From positions 1,116,001-1,180,000 of the forward strand of contig NZ_CP065938.1 of assembly GCF_025232395.1 (NCBI RefSeq): a DNA stretch of 64,000 bases, read 5' to 3'. A program made the position numbers and the translations under genes. Every line of letters starts with the position of its first letter. Positions within the stretch are counted from its first letter, which is position 1. The stretch is from Taurinivorans muris. GTDB lineage: Bacteria; Desulfobacterota; Desulfovibrionia; Desulfovibrionales; Desulfovibrionaceae. Of the stretch, positions 1 through 10,559 are shown one piece after another. The notes beneath the pieces are model-generated. The model did no database searches, was not told the origin of the DNA, and worked only from the letters and a program-made list of their open reading frames with translations.

Positions 1-1
1 A

Positions 2-97
2 AATAAAATGCCTATTATTGTTTGCAATATTTTAGGCGGCAATATAAAAAAAGTTATCTGTGGTGAAAACATAGGAACAATTGTTGAAGGAGAATAA
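2..97 (+). CDS. pyrH: UMP kinase, C-terminal end (partial)
   Basis: This is the last 31 codons of a gene that begins outside the window. The open frame starting at base 2 reads [14 protein letters not shown] and then [17 protein letters not shown] before a TAA at 95-97. This matches the C-terminus of bacterial UMP kinase, which usually ends in a leucine-proline-isoleucine strand, a glycine turn, a basic strand and a GE-x-x-GT tail. UMP kinase makes UDP from UMP. Its stop lies one base before the frr start, and pyrH-frr is a very common neighbourhood in bacteria, which supports the call. The fragment is too short to judge anything else. Confidence 0.8.
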   Translation, partial: NKMPIIVCNILGGNIKKVICGENIGTIVEGE

Positions 98-98
98 T

Positions 99-665
99 AT
101 GGATATGGATAAAGATACACTCATGCTTGACGCAGAAGAACGTATGGAAAAAGCGCTTCTCGCTCTTGATAAGGAATTTGCGAAGCTCCGCACGGGACGC
201 GCCTCCACGTCCTTGGTTGACAATATCAAAGTCGATTATTACGGAACACTTACCCCAGTTCAGCAAATGTCAACAGTATCTTGCCCTGACAGCCGTACTG
301 TGACCATTCAGCCTTGGGATAAGGGGGCAATGGCTCTTATTGAAAAAGCAATCTTAAATTCCGACCTTGGGCTGAACCCGCAAAACGACGGTAAAGTCGT
401 GCGCATTTCCATTCCGCCCCTTACCGAAGACCGCCGCAAGGAGCTGGTGAAAGTCTGCAAAAAATATACTGAAGAATCAAAAGTGGCTATCCGCAATGTT
501 CGCCGCGATGTTAACGACGGCATGAAAAAACTTGAAAAAGATAAGGTGCTCAGCGAGGACGAACTCAAAAAAGCCATGGACGACATTCAAAAAATAACGG
601 ATTCCTATGTTGCCAAAGCTGACCAAAAAGCGGCTGCAAAAGAAAAAGAAATTATGGAAATTTAA
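99..665 (+). CDS. frr: ribosome recycling factor
   Basis: Ribosome recycling factor, 188 aa, close to the usual 185. With EF-G it splits the post-termination ribosome in the cytoplasm. The N-terminal part has the family pattern [20 protein letters not shown] followed by AS; the middle carries the beta-domain with the [11 protein letters not shown] strand, and the C-terminal helix holds the [26 protein letters not shown] arm in pieces. A longer frame could start at TTG 81, but GAAGGAG at 86-92 is a strong Shine-Dalgarno 6 bases before the ATG at 99, so that start is preferred. It follows pyrH by one base and is probably co-transcribed with it. A hairpin follows immediately. Confidence 0.97.
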   Translation: MDMDKDTLMLDAEERMEKALLALDKEFAKLRTGRASTSLVDNIKVDYYGTLTPVQQMSTVSCPDSRTVTIQPWDKGAMALIEKAILNSDLGLNPQNDGKVVRISIPPLTEDRRKELVKVCKKYTEESKVAIRNVRRDVNDGMKKLEKDKVLSEDELKKAMDDIQKITDSYVAKADQKAAAKEKEIMEI

Positions 666-666
666 A

Positions 667-694
667 AAGGCATGGCTCTTTAGCCATGCTTTTT
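667..694 (+). terminator. hairpin with T-run between frr and uppS
   Basis: GCATGGCT (670-677) and AGCCATGC (682-689) form a perfect 8-bp stem with a 4-base loop, flanked by an A-run and a T-run. This has the form of an intrinsic terminator or attenuator. The next gene starts 17 bases later on the same strand, so it may only reduce read-through from pyrH-frr into the lipid genes. Confidence 0.65.
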
Positions 695-710
695 ACAAGG
701 ATTTGAGGAA

Positions 711-1490
711 ATGACACTACCAAAGCACATAGCTATCATTATGGACGGCAATGGCAGATGGGCGAAACAAAGAGGGCTTTCCCGGAGCGAAGGGCATTTG
801 GCAGGTGCAAATACGGTTGAACTTGTTATAAAAGAATGTTTACGCCATAAAATTCCTCATCTTTCTTTATATAGTTTTTCCACGGAAAACTGGAATAGAC
901 CGAAAGAAGAAGTTGATTATCTTTTTAACTTGTTTTGCCAATTCGTTGAAAGCAAACTCCCCCTGATGCTTGAGGAAAACATACGGTTTTCCATGATCGG
1001 CGACAAAAGCGAATTGCCGGAAGAAGCGCAAAACGCTTTGGAAAACGCCATTGAAAAAACAAAACATTGCAAAAAACTGGAATTAACGCTTGCCATCAAC
1101 TATTCCGGAACACAGGAAATCCTCCATGCTGTCCGCCAAAGCGTCGGTGAAATTCTAAACAAAGAACAGCATAAGGAAAAAATTCAAGATCTTATTCAAA
1201 AAAATGAGAGTGAAGCCGTTATTTCCTATCTGACTTCGCTTTTTGACAAAAATCATTATACAGAGCAAAATTTACGCAATAACCTCTATTTGCCCTATTT
1301 GCCAAATCCTGATTTGATTATCCGCACAAGCGGAGAATTGCGGCTCAGCAATTTTTATCTGCTCCAAGCAGCCTATTCTGAATTTTATTTTACAGAAACG
1401 TTTTGGCCTGATTTTTCCGAACAGGATTTTGAAAATGCCCTTATTGCGTATCAAAACAGAAATCGCCGATTCGGAAAAATTGACAAATAA
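711..1490 (+). CDS. uppS: undecaprenyl diphosphate synthase (cis-prenyltransferase)
   Basis: Builds undecaprenyl diphosphate, the lipid carrier for peptidoglycan and polysaccharide export, from farnesyl-PP and isopentenyl-PP. The N-terminus has the substrate motif MDGNGRWAK with the catalytic Asp12 and the diphosphate-binding Gly/Asn/Arg residues. The C-terminal signature RTSGELRLSNF with the downstream SEFYF motif is intact. The length of 259 aa is normal for the family. The ATG follows a GAGGAA ribosome site. The next gene, cdsA, starts 9 bases after the stop, so they share an envelope-lipid operon. The dxr gene further down supplies its isoprenoid precursors. Confidence 0.97.
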   Translation: MTLPKHIAIIMDGNGRWAKQRGLSRSEGHLAGANTVELVIKECLRHKIPHLSLYSFSTENWNRPKEEVDYLFNLFCQFVESKLPLMLEENIRFSMIGDKSELPEEAQNALENAIEKTKHCKKLELTLAINYSGTQEILHAVRQSVGEILNKEQHKEKIQDLIQKNESEAVISYLTSLFDKNHYTEQNLRNNLYLPYLPNPDLIIRTSGELRLSNFYLLQAAYSEFYFTETFWPDFSEQDFENALIAYQNRNRRFGKIDK

Positions 1491-1499
1491 GGATTCATT

Positions 1500-2318
1500 A
1501 TGGCTGAATCAAAATTTTCTGCAGTAAAAACACGGATAAGAACAGCTCTTATTTTAGTTTTAATTCTTTCGATTGTCCTGTATTTGGGTGAAACAGCAAT
1601 TTATGCGTTCATTTGCCTTGTTTCTTTGCTTGCCCAATGGGAATTTCTTTCTCTTTTTTATCCCGGAAAAGAAAAACTGCATTTTAAAATTCTTTTTTGC
1701 GGACTTGGAGTTTTCCATTTCCTCCTTTCCTATTTTTTACCTGCCTTCCCCCTTGTTTTCAATATCTGCGCCGTCGCCCTCATCAGCGCGTTTACCGCCC
1801 TTGCCGGCTTCACCCATGAAAACGCTTGGGACAATATGAAAAAAGCGGGACTCGGCTTTATCTCATTCATCTATCTCCCTGTTGTTTTCAGCTTTATGAG
1901 CAAATTTTCCCTTATGCAGCAATTCCTTGTCTTACTCATTCCCATTGCTTCCGATACGTTTGCCTATTTTGTGGGGATAGCCGTCGGCAAACATAAGATT
2001 TGGGTTTCCGTCAGCCCCAAAAAAAGCGTTGAAGGCTGTGCCGCAGGTTTGCTCGTTTCCATTTTGATACTGCTCTATTTCGCCTATTGCCAGCATGTTG
2101 TCACCGCCCCGTTCCCTCTTTTGCTGCTCTTAGGCATCACGTTAGGCGTATTGGCGCAGCTTGGCGATTTTTTCGAATCAGCCCTCAAAAGAACCGTTGC
2201 TATCAAAGACTCCGGAACGCTTCTTGCCGGACACGGCGGAGTATTGGACAGAACGGACAGCCTTCTTTTCACCATTACGGGCTTTGAACTTTTCACACTT
2301 CTTTTAAGTGTTTTATAA
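1500..2318 (+). CDS. cdsA: phosphatidate cytidylyltransferase
   Basis: Integral inner-membrane enzyme that makes CDP-diacylglycerol from phosphatidic acid and CTP, the branch point for all phospholipids. The protein has several hydrophobic segments through its length. Near the C-terminus it carries the CTP-transferase signature: GDFFESALKR, then VAIKDSGTLLAGHGGVLDRTD in pieces, with the Ser-x8-Lys-Arg and the final Asp conserved. At 272 aa it has family length. It sits between uppS and dxr; the 2-base gap to dxr suggests translational coupling. Confidence 0.95.
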   Translation: MAESKFSAVKTRIRTALILVLILSIVLYLGETAIYAFICLVSLLAQWEFLSLFYPGKEKLHFKILFCGLGVFHFLLSYFLPAFPLVFNICAVALISAFTALAGFTHENAWDNMKKAGLGFISFIYLPVVFSFMSKFSLMQQFLVLLIPIASDTFAYFVGIAVGKHKIWVSVSPKKSVEGCAAGLLVSILILLYFAYCQHVVTAPFPLLLLLGITLGVLAQLGDFFESALKRTVAIKDSGTLLAGHGGVLDRTDSLLFTITGFELFTLLLSVL

Positions 2319-2320
2319 TC

Positions 2321-3544
2321 ATGCAATATATCAGTCCGCTCAATACTGTTCCGACAACTTTTCCCAAAAAAATCGCCCTTATGGGGAGTACCGGAACGAT
2401 TGGCTCGAACGCTTTGGCGGTTATCCGGGAAAGCAAGGAGTTTTTTCAGGTCATTGCCCTTGCAGGCGGAAAAAACATTAAGAAATTGGCGGAACAAGCC
2501 AATGAATTTACGCCTCCATACCTTGCTTTGCAATTTGAACAAGACATTCCGAAATTGAAGGAATTGCTCAAACCTCGTTACGCTCCCATAATTTTACACG
2601 GCAAACAGGGCTATTCACAAATAAGTTCCTTGCAGGAAACCGACATCGTGCTTTCCGCCCAAGTCGGCGCGGCAGGGCTGGCGGCGACGGTTTCCGCCGT
2701 CAGCGCAGGCAAACATGTCGCTTTGGCCAATAAGGAATCCCTTGTGCTTGCAGGCGGCTACCTCCGCAAACTCGCCCATGAGAAAAACGCCAACATCATT
2801 CCGGTTGATTCGGAACATTACGCCCTTTTTCAATGCTTAGCCCCGCATCTTGCGCAGGCGGACACAGTAAAATCCCTTATTCTTACTGCATCGGGCGGTC
2901 CTTTTCACGGCAAATCCAAAGAATTTTTGGAACACGTCACCGTTGAAGACGCCCTCAAACACCCCAACTGGAAAATGGGGGCAAAAATCACAATCGATTC
3001 CGCAAGCCTCATGAACAAAGGTTTGGAAGTCATTGAAGCCTGCCATTTATACGGCGTCAATTTGAAGCAGGTGGAAGTCGTCGTCCACCCTCAATCCATC
3101 ATACACTCTTTGGTTTCCTGGCAAGACGGCTCAATCACAGCCCAACTGGCGACGCCGGACATGAAATTGCCCATTTGCGCGGCTTTTTCCTATCCCGGCA
3201 TGCTGACCCAAAAAAATAACAGTGTCGCAAGTCTTGACTTAACGGCGCAAGGACTTAATTTTTATAAACCGAACAAAGAGCTTTTCCCCTGTTTGGATTT
3301 GGCATACCAGGCTTTTGTCCAAGAATTGTGCATTGAACTCAATGCCGCCAATGAAATAGCCGTTGAACGCTTTTTGCAAAAAGACATCCAATTTTTGCAA
3401 ATTCCGCAGCTCATTCATGATATGCTTTGCCATGCCTCAAAATTGCCCAAAATATCATTGTTATCCCATACCATTGAAACGGCATTGAATAGTATTGAAG
3501 AACGCGACGCACATATCCGCGAACAAGCCAAAAACTGGCATTAA
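2321..3544 (+). CDS. dxr: 1-deoxy-D-xylulose 5-phosphate reductoisomerase
   Basis: Second enzyme of the MEP isoprenoid pathway: converts DXP to 2-C-methyl-erythritol 4-phosphate with NADPH and a divalent metal. The N-terminal NADPH loop is GSTGTIGSNAL. The central metal and substrate residues are in NKESLVLAGG, PVDSEHYALFQCL and the TASGGPF loop, and the ASLMNKGLEVIEA and VHPQSIIHSLV motifs are intact. At 407 aa it is slightly long because of a short N-terminal extension before the nucleotide-binding strand. No clear ribosome site precedes the ATG, only 2 bases after the cdsA stop, so translation probably depends on coupling. Confidence 0.97.
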   Translation: MQYISPLNTVPTTFPKKIALMGSTGTIGSNALAVIRESKEFFQVIALAGGKNIKKLAEQANEFTPPYLALQFEQDIPKLKELLKPRYAPIILHGKQGYSQISSLQETDIVLSAQVGAAGLAATVSAVSAGKHVALANKESLVLAGGYLRKLAHEKNANIIPVDSEHYALFQCLAPHLAQADTVKSLILTASGGPFHGKSKEFLEHVTVEDALKHPNWKMGAKITIDSASLMNKGLEVIEACHLYGVNLKQVEVVVHPQSIIHSLVSWQDGSITAQLATPDMKLPICAAFSYPGMLTQKNNSVASLDLTAQGLNFYKPNKELFPCLDLAYQAFVQELCIELNAANEIAVERFLQKDIQFLQIPQLIHDMLCHASKLPKISLLSHTIETALNSIEERDAHIREQAKNWH

Positions 3545-3565
3545 CCTTTAACCCTGTAAAGACCT

Positions 3566-4660
3566 ATGGATTTCATTATTTCAATTTTTTCACATTTAGA
3601 TTCCGTCATCGCAATCATACTGGTTTTAGGCGGATTGATTTTTATCCATGAACTGGGACATTTTCTTGCTTTTCGCTCTTTAGGCGTCGGCATTGTCACA
3701 TTTTCCATCGGCATGGGTCCCAAAATTTGGGGCGTCAAAAAAGGCAAAACAACCTATCAAATCGCGGCGTTTCCTTTCGGCGGTTATGTCGCCGCTGTCG
3801 GCGAATACAGCAAGGACGTGGAAGAAATAGGCTTTACCCAAGAAGAAGCCGTCAGCAACAGACCTGCATGGCAGCGCATGTATTTCGCCTTTGCCGGACC
3901 TTTTGCCAATTTGCTCACGGCTTGGGCGATTTATACGCTCCTTGCCTTCACCAGCGGCATGAACATACTGCTTCCGCAAGTCGGAGCTCTGCTTCCTGAT
4001 TCCCCTGCCATGTCAGCAGGTTTGCAGGAAAAAGACCTTATCGTCGCCATTGACGGCAAAACCGTTTCCTCCTGGAATGAAGTTCCTGACATTGTCAACA
4101 ATTCCGGCGGAAAAACCATGAAGTTCACCATTGAAAGAAATAATGAAAATATGGATGTTCTCATTGACCCCCAAAAAATGCCCCGTCTGAATATTTTCGG
4201 TGAAGAGGAAATTGCGTGGCTTATCGGCATACAGCCCATGGGAACCATCCGCACCGAAGAACTCGGTTTTGCAGCCTCCCTCAAACAAGGCGTAACCCAG
4301 TCCTGGGATATGATTGTCCTTACCCTGACAGGACTGAAAAAAATGGTCACAGGCTCTGTTTCCGCCGATTCTGTGGGCGGTCCGCTTCTTATCGGAGAAA
4401 TGATTGCAAAGCAAGCCGAAAACGGTATTGTTTCCCTGCTTCTTTTAACCGCCCTCATCAGTGTCAACTTGGGGCTTTTAAACCTCTTGCCCATTCCCAT
4501 TCTTGACGGCGGACTTATTTTCTTCTGTCTTGTGGAAATGATTATCCGCCGCCCGGTACCGGAAAAACTGCAGGAGCGCCTTATGCAGCTGGGAGCGCTT
4601 CTCCTCATCGCCCTTATGATTTTTGCAACATTTAACGATATCATGCGTTGGTTTAGATAA
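3566..4660 (+). CDS. rseP: RIP metalloprotease (site-2 protease) RseP
   Basis: Membrane zinc protease that cleaves anti-sigma factors and remnant signal peptides within the inner membrane. The zinc motif HELGH is at residues 28-32 in the first hydrophobic segment. A PDZ domain follows in the middle, around DSPAMSAGLQEKDLIVAIDG. The second active-site motif, NLLPIPILDGG, lies in a C-terminal membrane segment. At 364 aa it has a single PDZ, as in many deltaproteobacteria, rather than the two of E. coli (about 450 aa). The order dxr-rseP is a common conserved pair. Confidence 0.95.
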   Translation: MDFIISIFSHLDSVIAIILVLGGLIFIHELGHFLAFRSLGVGIVTFSIGMGPKIWGVKKGKTTYQIAAFPFGGYVAAVGEYSKDVEEIGFTQEEAVSNRPAWQRMYFAFAGPFANLLTAWAIYTLLAFTSGMNILLPQVGALLPDSPAMSAGLQEKDLIVAIDGKTVSSWNEVPDIVNNSGGKTMKFTIERNNENMDVLIDPQKMPRLNIFGEEEIAWLIGIQPMGTIRTEELGFAASLKQGVTQSWDMIVLTLTGLKKMVTGSVSADSVGGPLLIGEMIAKQAENGIVSLLLLTALISVNLGLLNLLPIPILDGGLIFFCLVEMIIRRPVPEKLQERLMQLGALLLIALMIFATFNDIMRWFR

Positions 4661-4665
4661 CAATA

Positions 4666-5400
4666 ATGGACGAATTGACCCTTATCCTGAATGCAGCCGA
4701 AAAACGCCTGCAATTCATTCTTTTGCAGGATGAAATTCTTTTGCATGCTGAAGAAAGCGAACCGCAAAAAAACGGCACGGACCCGCTTCTTTCCCATATC
4801 AACCATGCCTGCCGCCAACTCGGCACCCACCCGAACCGGATAAAAAAAATCGCCGCAACAGCCGGTCCCGGAAATTTCATGGGCATACGCCTTACCGCCG
4901 CCATTGCGGGGGCGTTTTGCCGCGCCAATAACGGCATGCAGGCAAGCATAAACTATATGCAAGCCCTTGCCTATAATTATTTCGCAAAAGAAGAGGAAAT
5001 TATTCATATTGTCACGGCAGGTACCCGCGAGCTTGTCCATTCCCAGTGTTTTCAATATATAAACGGTATGGCGCAAGCCCTGCAGGAAATCCGGCTCATC
5101 CCTTTTGAACAGTTGTCCGGTATTCCCTGCGAGTTCTGCTGCGGCAGCGGCATACGCACGGAAAAAGTCCAGGAAATACTCAAAAACCATGGCTGCGCCC
5201 TTTTGCCAAGTTCCTTTGACAGCCCAAGCATCAACAGCCTGCTGCAATGTTTGAAAACCGTACAATGGCAAAAAGAAGACATTTCCCCCCTTTATCTCAA
5301 AGAATGCGACGCTGTCCAAAATCTTCCGCATATCGCCGAACTGCAGGGGAGAAATCCCGAAGAAAGCCGTCAGGAACTGGAACGCCTGCTCAAAGCATGA
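4666..5400 (+). CDS. tsaB: tRNA threonylcarbamoyladenosine biosynthesis protein TsaB
   Basis: Non-catalytic partner of TsaD in making N6-threonylcarbamoyl-adenosine at position 37 of ANN-decoding tRNAs. The N-terminal half has the ASKHA-type TsaB signature TAGPGNFMGIRLTAAIAGAF and the following AxxxxxPxxxVNYMQALA-like strand. At 244 aa it fits the family. The C-terminal half is divergent, as is typical. It is the last gene of the operon; a strong bidirectional hairpin follows. The start is 5 bases after the rseP stop. Confidence 0.85.
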   Translation: MDELTLILNAAEKRLQFILLQDEILLHAEESEPQKNGTDPLLSHINHACRQLGTHPNRIKKIAATAGPGNFMGIRLTAAIAGAFCRANNGMQASINYMQALAYNYFAKEEEIIHIVTAGTRELVHSQCFQYINGMAQALQEIRLIPFEQLSGIPCEFCCGSGIRTEKVQEILKNHGCALLPSSFDSPSINSLLQCLKTVQWQKEDISPLYLKECDAVQNLPHIAELQGRNPEESRQELERLLKA

Positions 5401-5435
5401 ACACGCCGTAAAACAGAAACGAATAAATTAACCAT

Positions 5436-5469
5436 AAAAAACGGATACTCTTCTGAATATCCGTTTTTC
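5436..5469. terminator. bidirectional intrinsic terminator
   Basis: ACGGATA (5441-5447) pairs with TATCCGT (5458-5464), flanked by an A-run on the left and a T-run on the right. It separates tsaB (+) from the convergent YbjQ-like gene (-) and can serve both. Confidence 0.85.
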
Positions 5470-5491
5470 TGTTTTTGTGCAGCGTATGAAT

Positions 5492-6187
5492 TTATTGCAT
5501 ACTGGAAACCGCTTGGCGTTTCTGATTGGCTAAAATTCTTTGTAAAACCGGGTCGTCCTCTTCTGTTGGCTGGGATAATTTCACGGAACTTGCTTTCAAT
5601 TCTTCCTCTTCTTCCTGCATCATCTGCGCCGCGATTTGGGCGGAATTGAAAACCTGTTTTTTCGCGCCGGAAGAAAGTTCTTCCCCCGCTTTCTTTTCAA
5701 TATCTTCAGCCTGTGCTTTTTTAGCGAAAGAGCTTAAGCTGACTGTGTCTTTTTCCGCGCCGATTTCATCAATCACATTGGCACGGACCGGATTTGCCGT
5801 CGGAATACGGCTGAGCGCGCTTTTGATACGTGCAGGGTCGTTCAGCAAATCGTTTCTGCCCTCTCGCTCAAACATGACAGCCGTGCCAAAACAAGAAAAA
5901 TATTTGCTTCCGTCAGGATGAAAAGCCACGTTTTCATTGTATCCGATAATGCCTTGCGCGCCTTTGTTCACCGCCATGGCAGCCATTCCGAAAAAAGCCT
6001 CTTCCGAATCAAAACCGCGGCAGCACACAAGGCCGAGCACTTTTGCGATAGGGCGGTTTTCAATTTGTTGTGTCGTGACAACGGGAAAACGTCCCATATT
6101 GAATAATTCTTTCGCCTCTTTCACGCTTTGTGCCTGAGAAATTTCTTTTTTGGATTTTTTTTCGTTTCCACCAAGTAACATAAACAT
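5492..6187 (-). CDS. YbjQ/UPF0145-like domain protein with charged C-terminal tail
   Basis: The function is not established. Residues about 30-110 resemble the YbjQ/UPF0145 fold: a VVTTQQIENRPI strand, the LGLVCCRGF strand, an Ala-rich helix ending in KGAQGIIGY, and a closing FGTAVMFE strand. The family is usually about 105 aa. This protein has about 120 extra C-terminal residues rich in Glu, Lys, Ala and Ser, likely helical and soluble. That tail includes a KDTVSLSSFAKKAQ stretch. An upstream GTG at 6199 is possible, but GGAGG lies 5 bases before the ATG at 6187, so the shorter start is chosen. It is monocistronic, convergent with the tsaB operon and divergent from the pyruvate oxidoreductase gene. 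Confidence 0.6.
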   Translation of the reverse strand: MFMLLGGNEKKSKKEISQAQSVKEAKELFNMGRFPVVTTQQIENRPIAKVLGLVCCRGFDSEEAFFGMAAMAVNKGAQGIIGYNENVAFHPDGSKYFSCFGTAVMFEREGRNDLLNDPARIKSALSRIPTANPVRANVIDEIGAEKDTVSLSSFAKKAQAEDIEKKAGEELSSGAKKQVFNSAQIAAQMMQEEEEELKASSVKLSQPTEEDDPVLQRILANQKRQAVSSMQ

Positions 6188-6346
6188 AACAGCCTCCACA
6201 AAAACATAATTTCATACGCATGCCTTTCTTATAGCAAACCTTGTGCCATGTTTTGTATTTCAAAGGGTTAGCGTAAAAATACATATTTTTTGTTTCCCGA
6301 ATTCATTTTTTTGACAATCAATAACAAATTATTTTTATTTTTTAAC

Positions 6347-6375
6347 TTGAAATTTTCTAAAAAAATTAGTATGGT
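6347..6375 (+). promoter_or_regulatory. candidate sigma-70 promoter for the pyruvate oxidoreductase gene
   Basis: TTGAAA (6347-6352), a 17-base spacer and TATGGT (6370-6375) lie in the AT-rich 350-base gap before the gene. A second -35-like TTGACA at 6311-6316 has no equally good -10. About 165 bases of leader would remain before the start codon. The match is moderate. Confidence 0.3.
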
Positions 6376-6403
6376 TACTGTTGTCAAATAAGCAACGCAC
6401 ACA

Positions 6404-6415
6404 AATGCATGCATT
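6404..6415. promoter_or_regulatory. 12-bp perfect palindrome downstream of the candidate promoter
   Basis: AATGCATGCATT is a perfect palindrome about 30 bases after the candidate -10 and 125 bases before the pyruvate oxidoreductase start. The position suits a repressor site, but no known regulator is recognised and the palindrome could be chance in AT-rich DNA. Confidence 0.25.
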
Positions 6416-6417
6416 AG

Positions 6418-10071
<3,654 letters not shown>

Positions 10072-10094
10072 TATTGTTCCCTAAATAAAACTTG

Positions 10095-10124
10095 AAAAGC
10101 CTGACAACATGTCAGGCTTTTTTT
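10095..10124 (+). terminator. intrinsic terminator of nifJ
   Basis: AAAAGCCTGAC (10095-10105), a 5-base loop and GTCAGGCTTTT followed by more T form a classical terminator 23 bases after the nifJ stop. Confidence 0.92.
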
Positions 10125-10463
10125 ATGTCATAATAAATTCACCATATGATAATCCTTATTTTTTCCCTCTCAAAACATAATGGTGCAACGTGTGTTTCCT
10201 GTAATTGACCGCAAAAATTTGCCAATGCGGCAATAGAAAAAACGCTGCGGGAACAATCCAAAAACTGCCGTAACAAGCACAACGGATTTATTAAAAAACA
10301 CAGGAAGCGAAAGAAAAAAGAATACAAAAAAACACAGAAAGTAAGCCAAGGAGAAAATAACCGGAATTTTTCCCAAACAAAATAATTCCGCGCGAAAACA
10401 AATACGAAAAAAACGCTCCGGTGATGATTTTGCGGCTTTTACAAATCTTATTAAAAAAGAACA
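10125..10463. other. gap without a supported gene
   Basis: About 340 bases between two terminators. On the minus strand, frames over roughly 10139-10465 stay open and are rich in Phe, Leu and Val, with two possible hydrophobic segments. The longest has no ATG, no ribosome site, and would begin inside the terminator at 10464-10494. It may be a decayed small membrane protein gene or simply AT-rich sequence. No RNA gene or repeat was seen. Confidence 0.4.
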
Positions 10464-10494
10464 TAAAAAAAGCGGGAAAAATCCCGCTTTTTTT
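10464..10494 (-). terminator. intrinsic terminator of the RND efflux operon
   Basis: AGCGGGA (10471-10477) and TCCCGCT (10482-10488) form a 7-bp stem with a 4-base loop. The flanking A-run gives a T-run on the minus strand. It lies about 65 bases past the RND pump stop. Confidence 0.88.
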
Positions 10495-10559
10495 ATAATG
10501 ATTTCAAATCAATAAACAATATCTGAATAAAATCCCCGCAACGGCTCCAAACAAAACGG

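Noticed and set aside
81-98. TTG start that would lengthen frr by six residues
   Set aside because: The extension overlaps the Shine-Dalgarno of the ATG at 99 and the end of pyrH.
3931-5331. 466-codon open frame on the minus strand across rseP and tsaB
   Set aside because: It is antisense to two clearly conserved genes and has no known domain or ribosome site.
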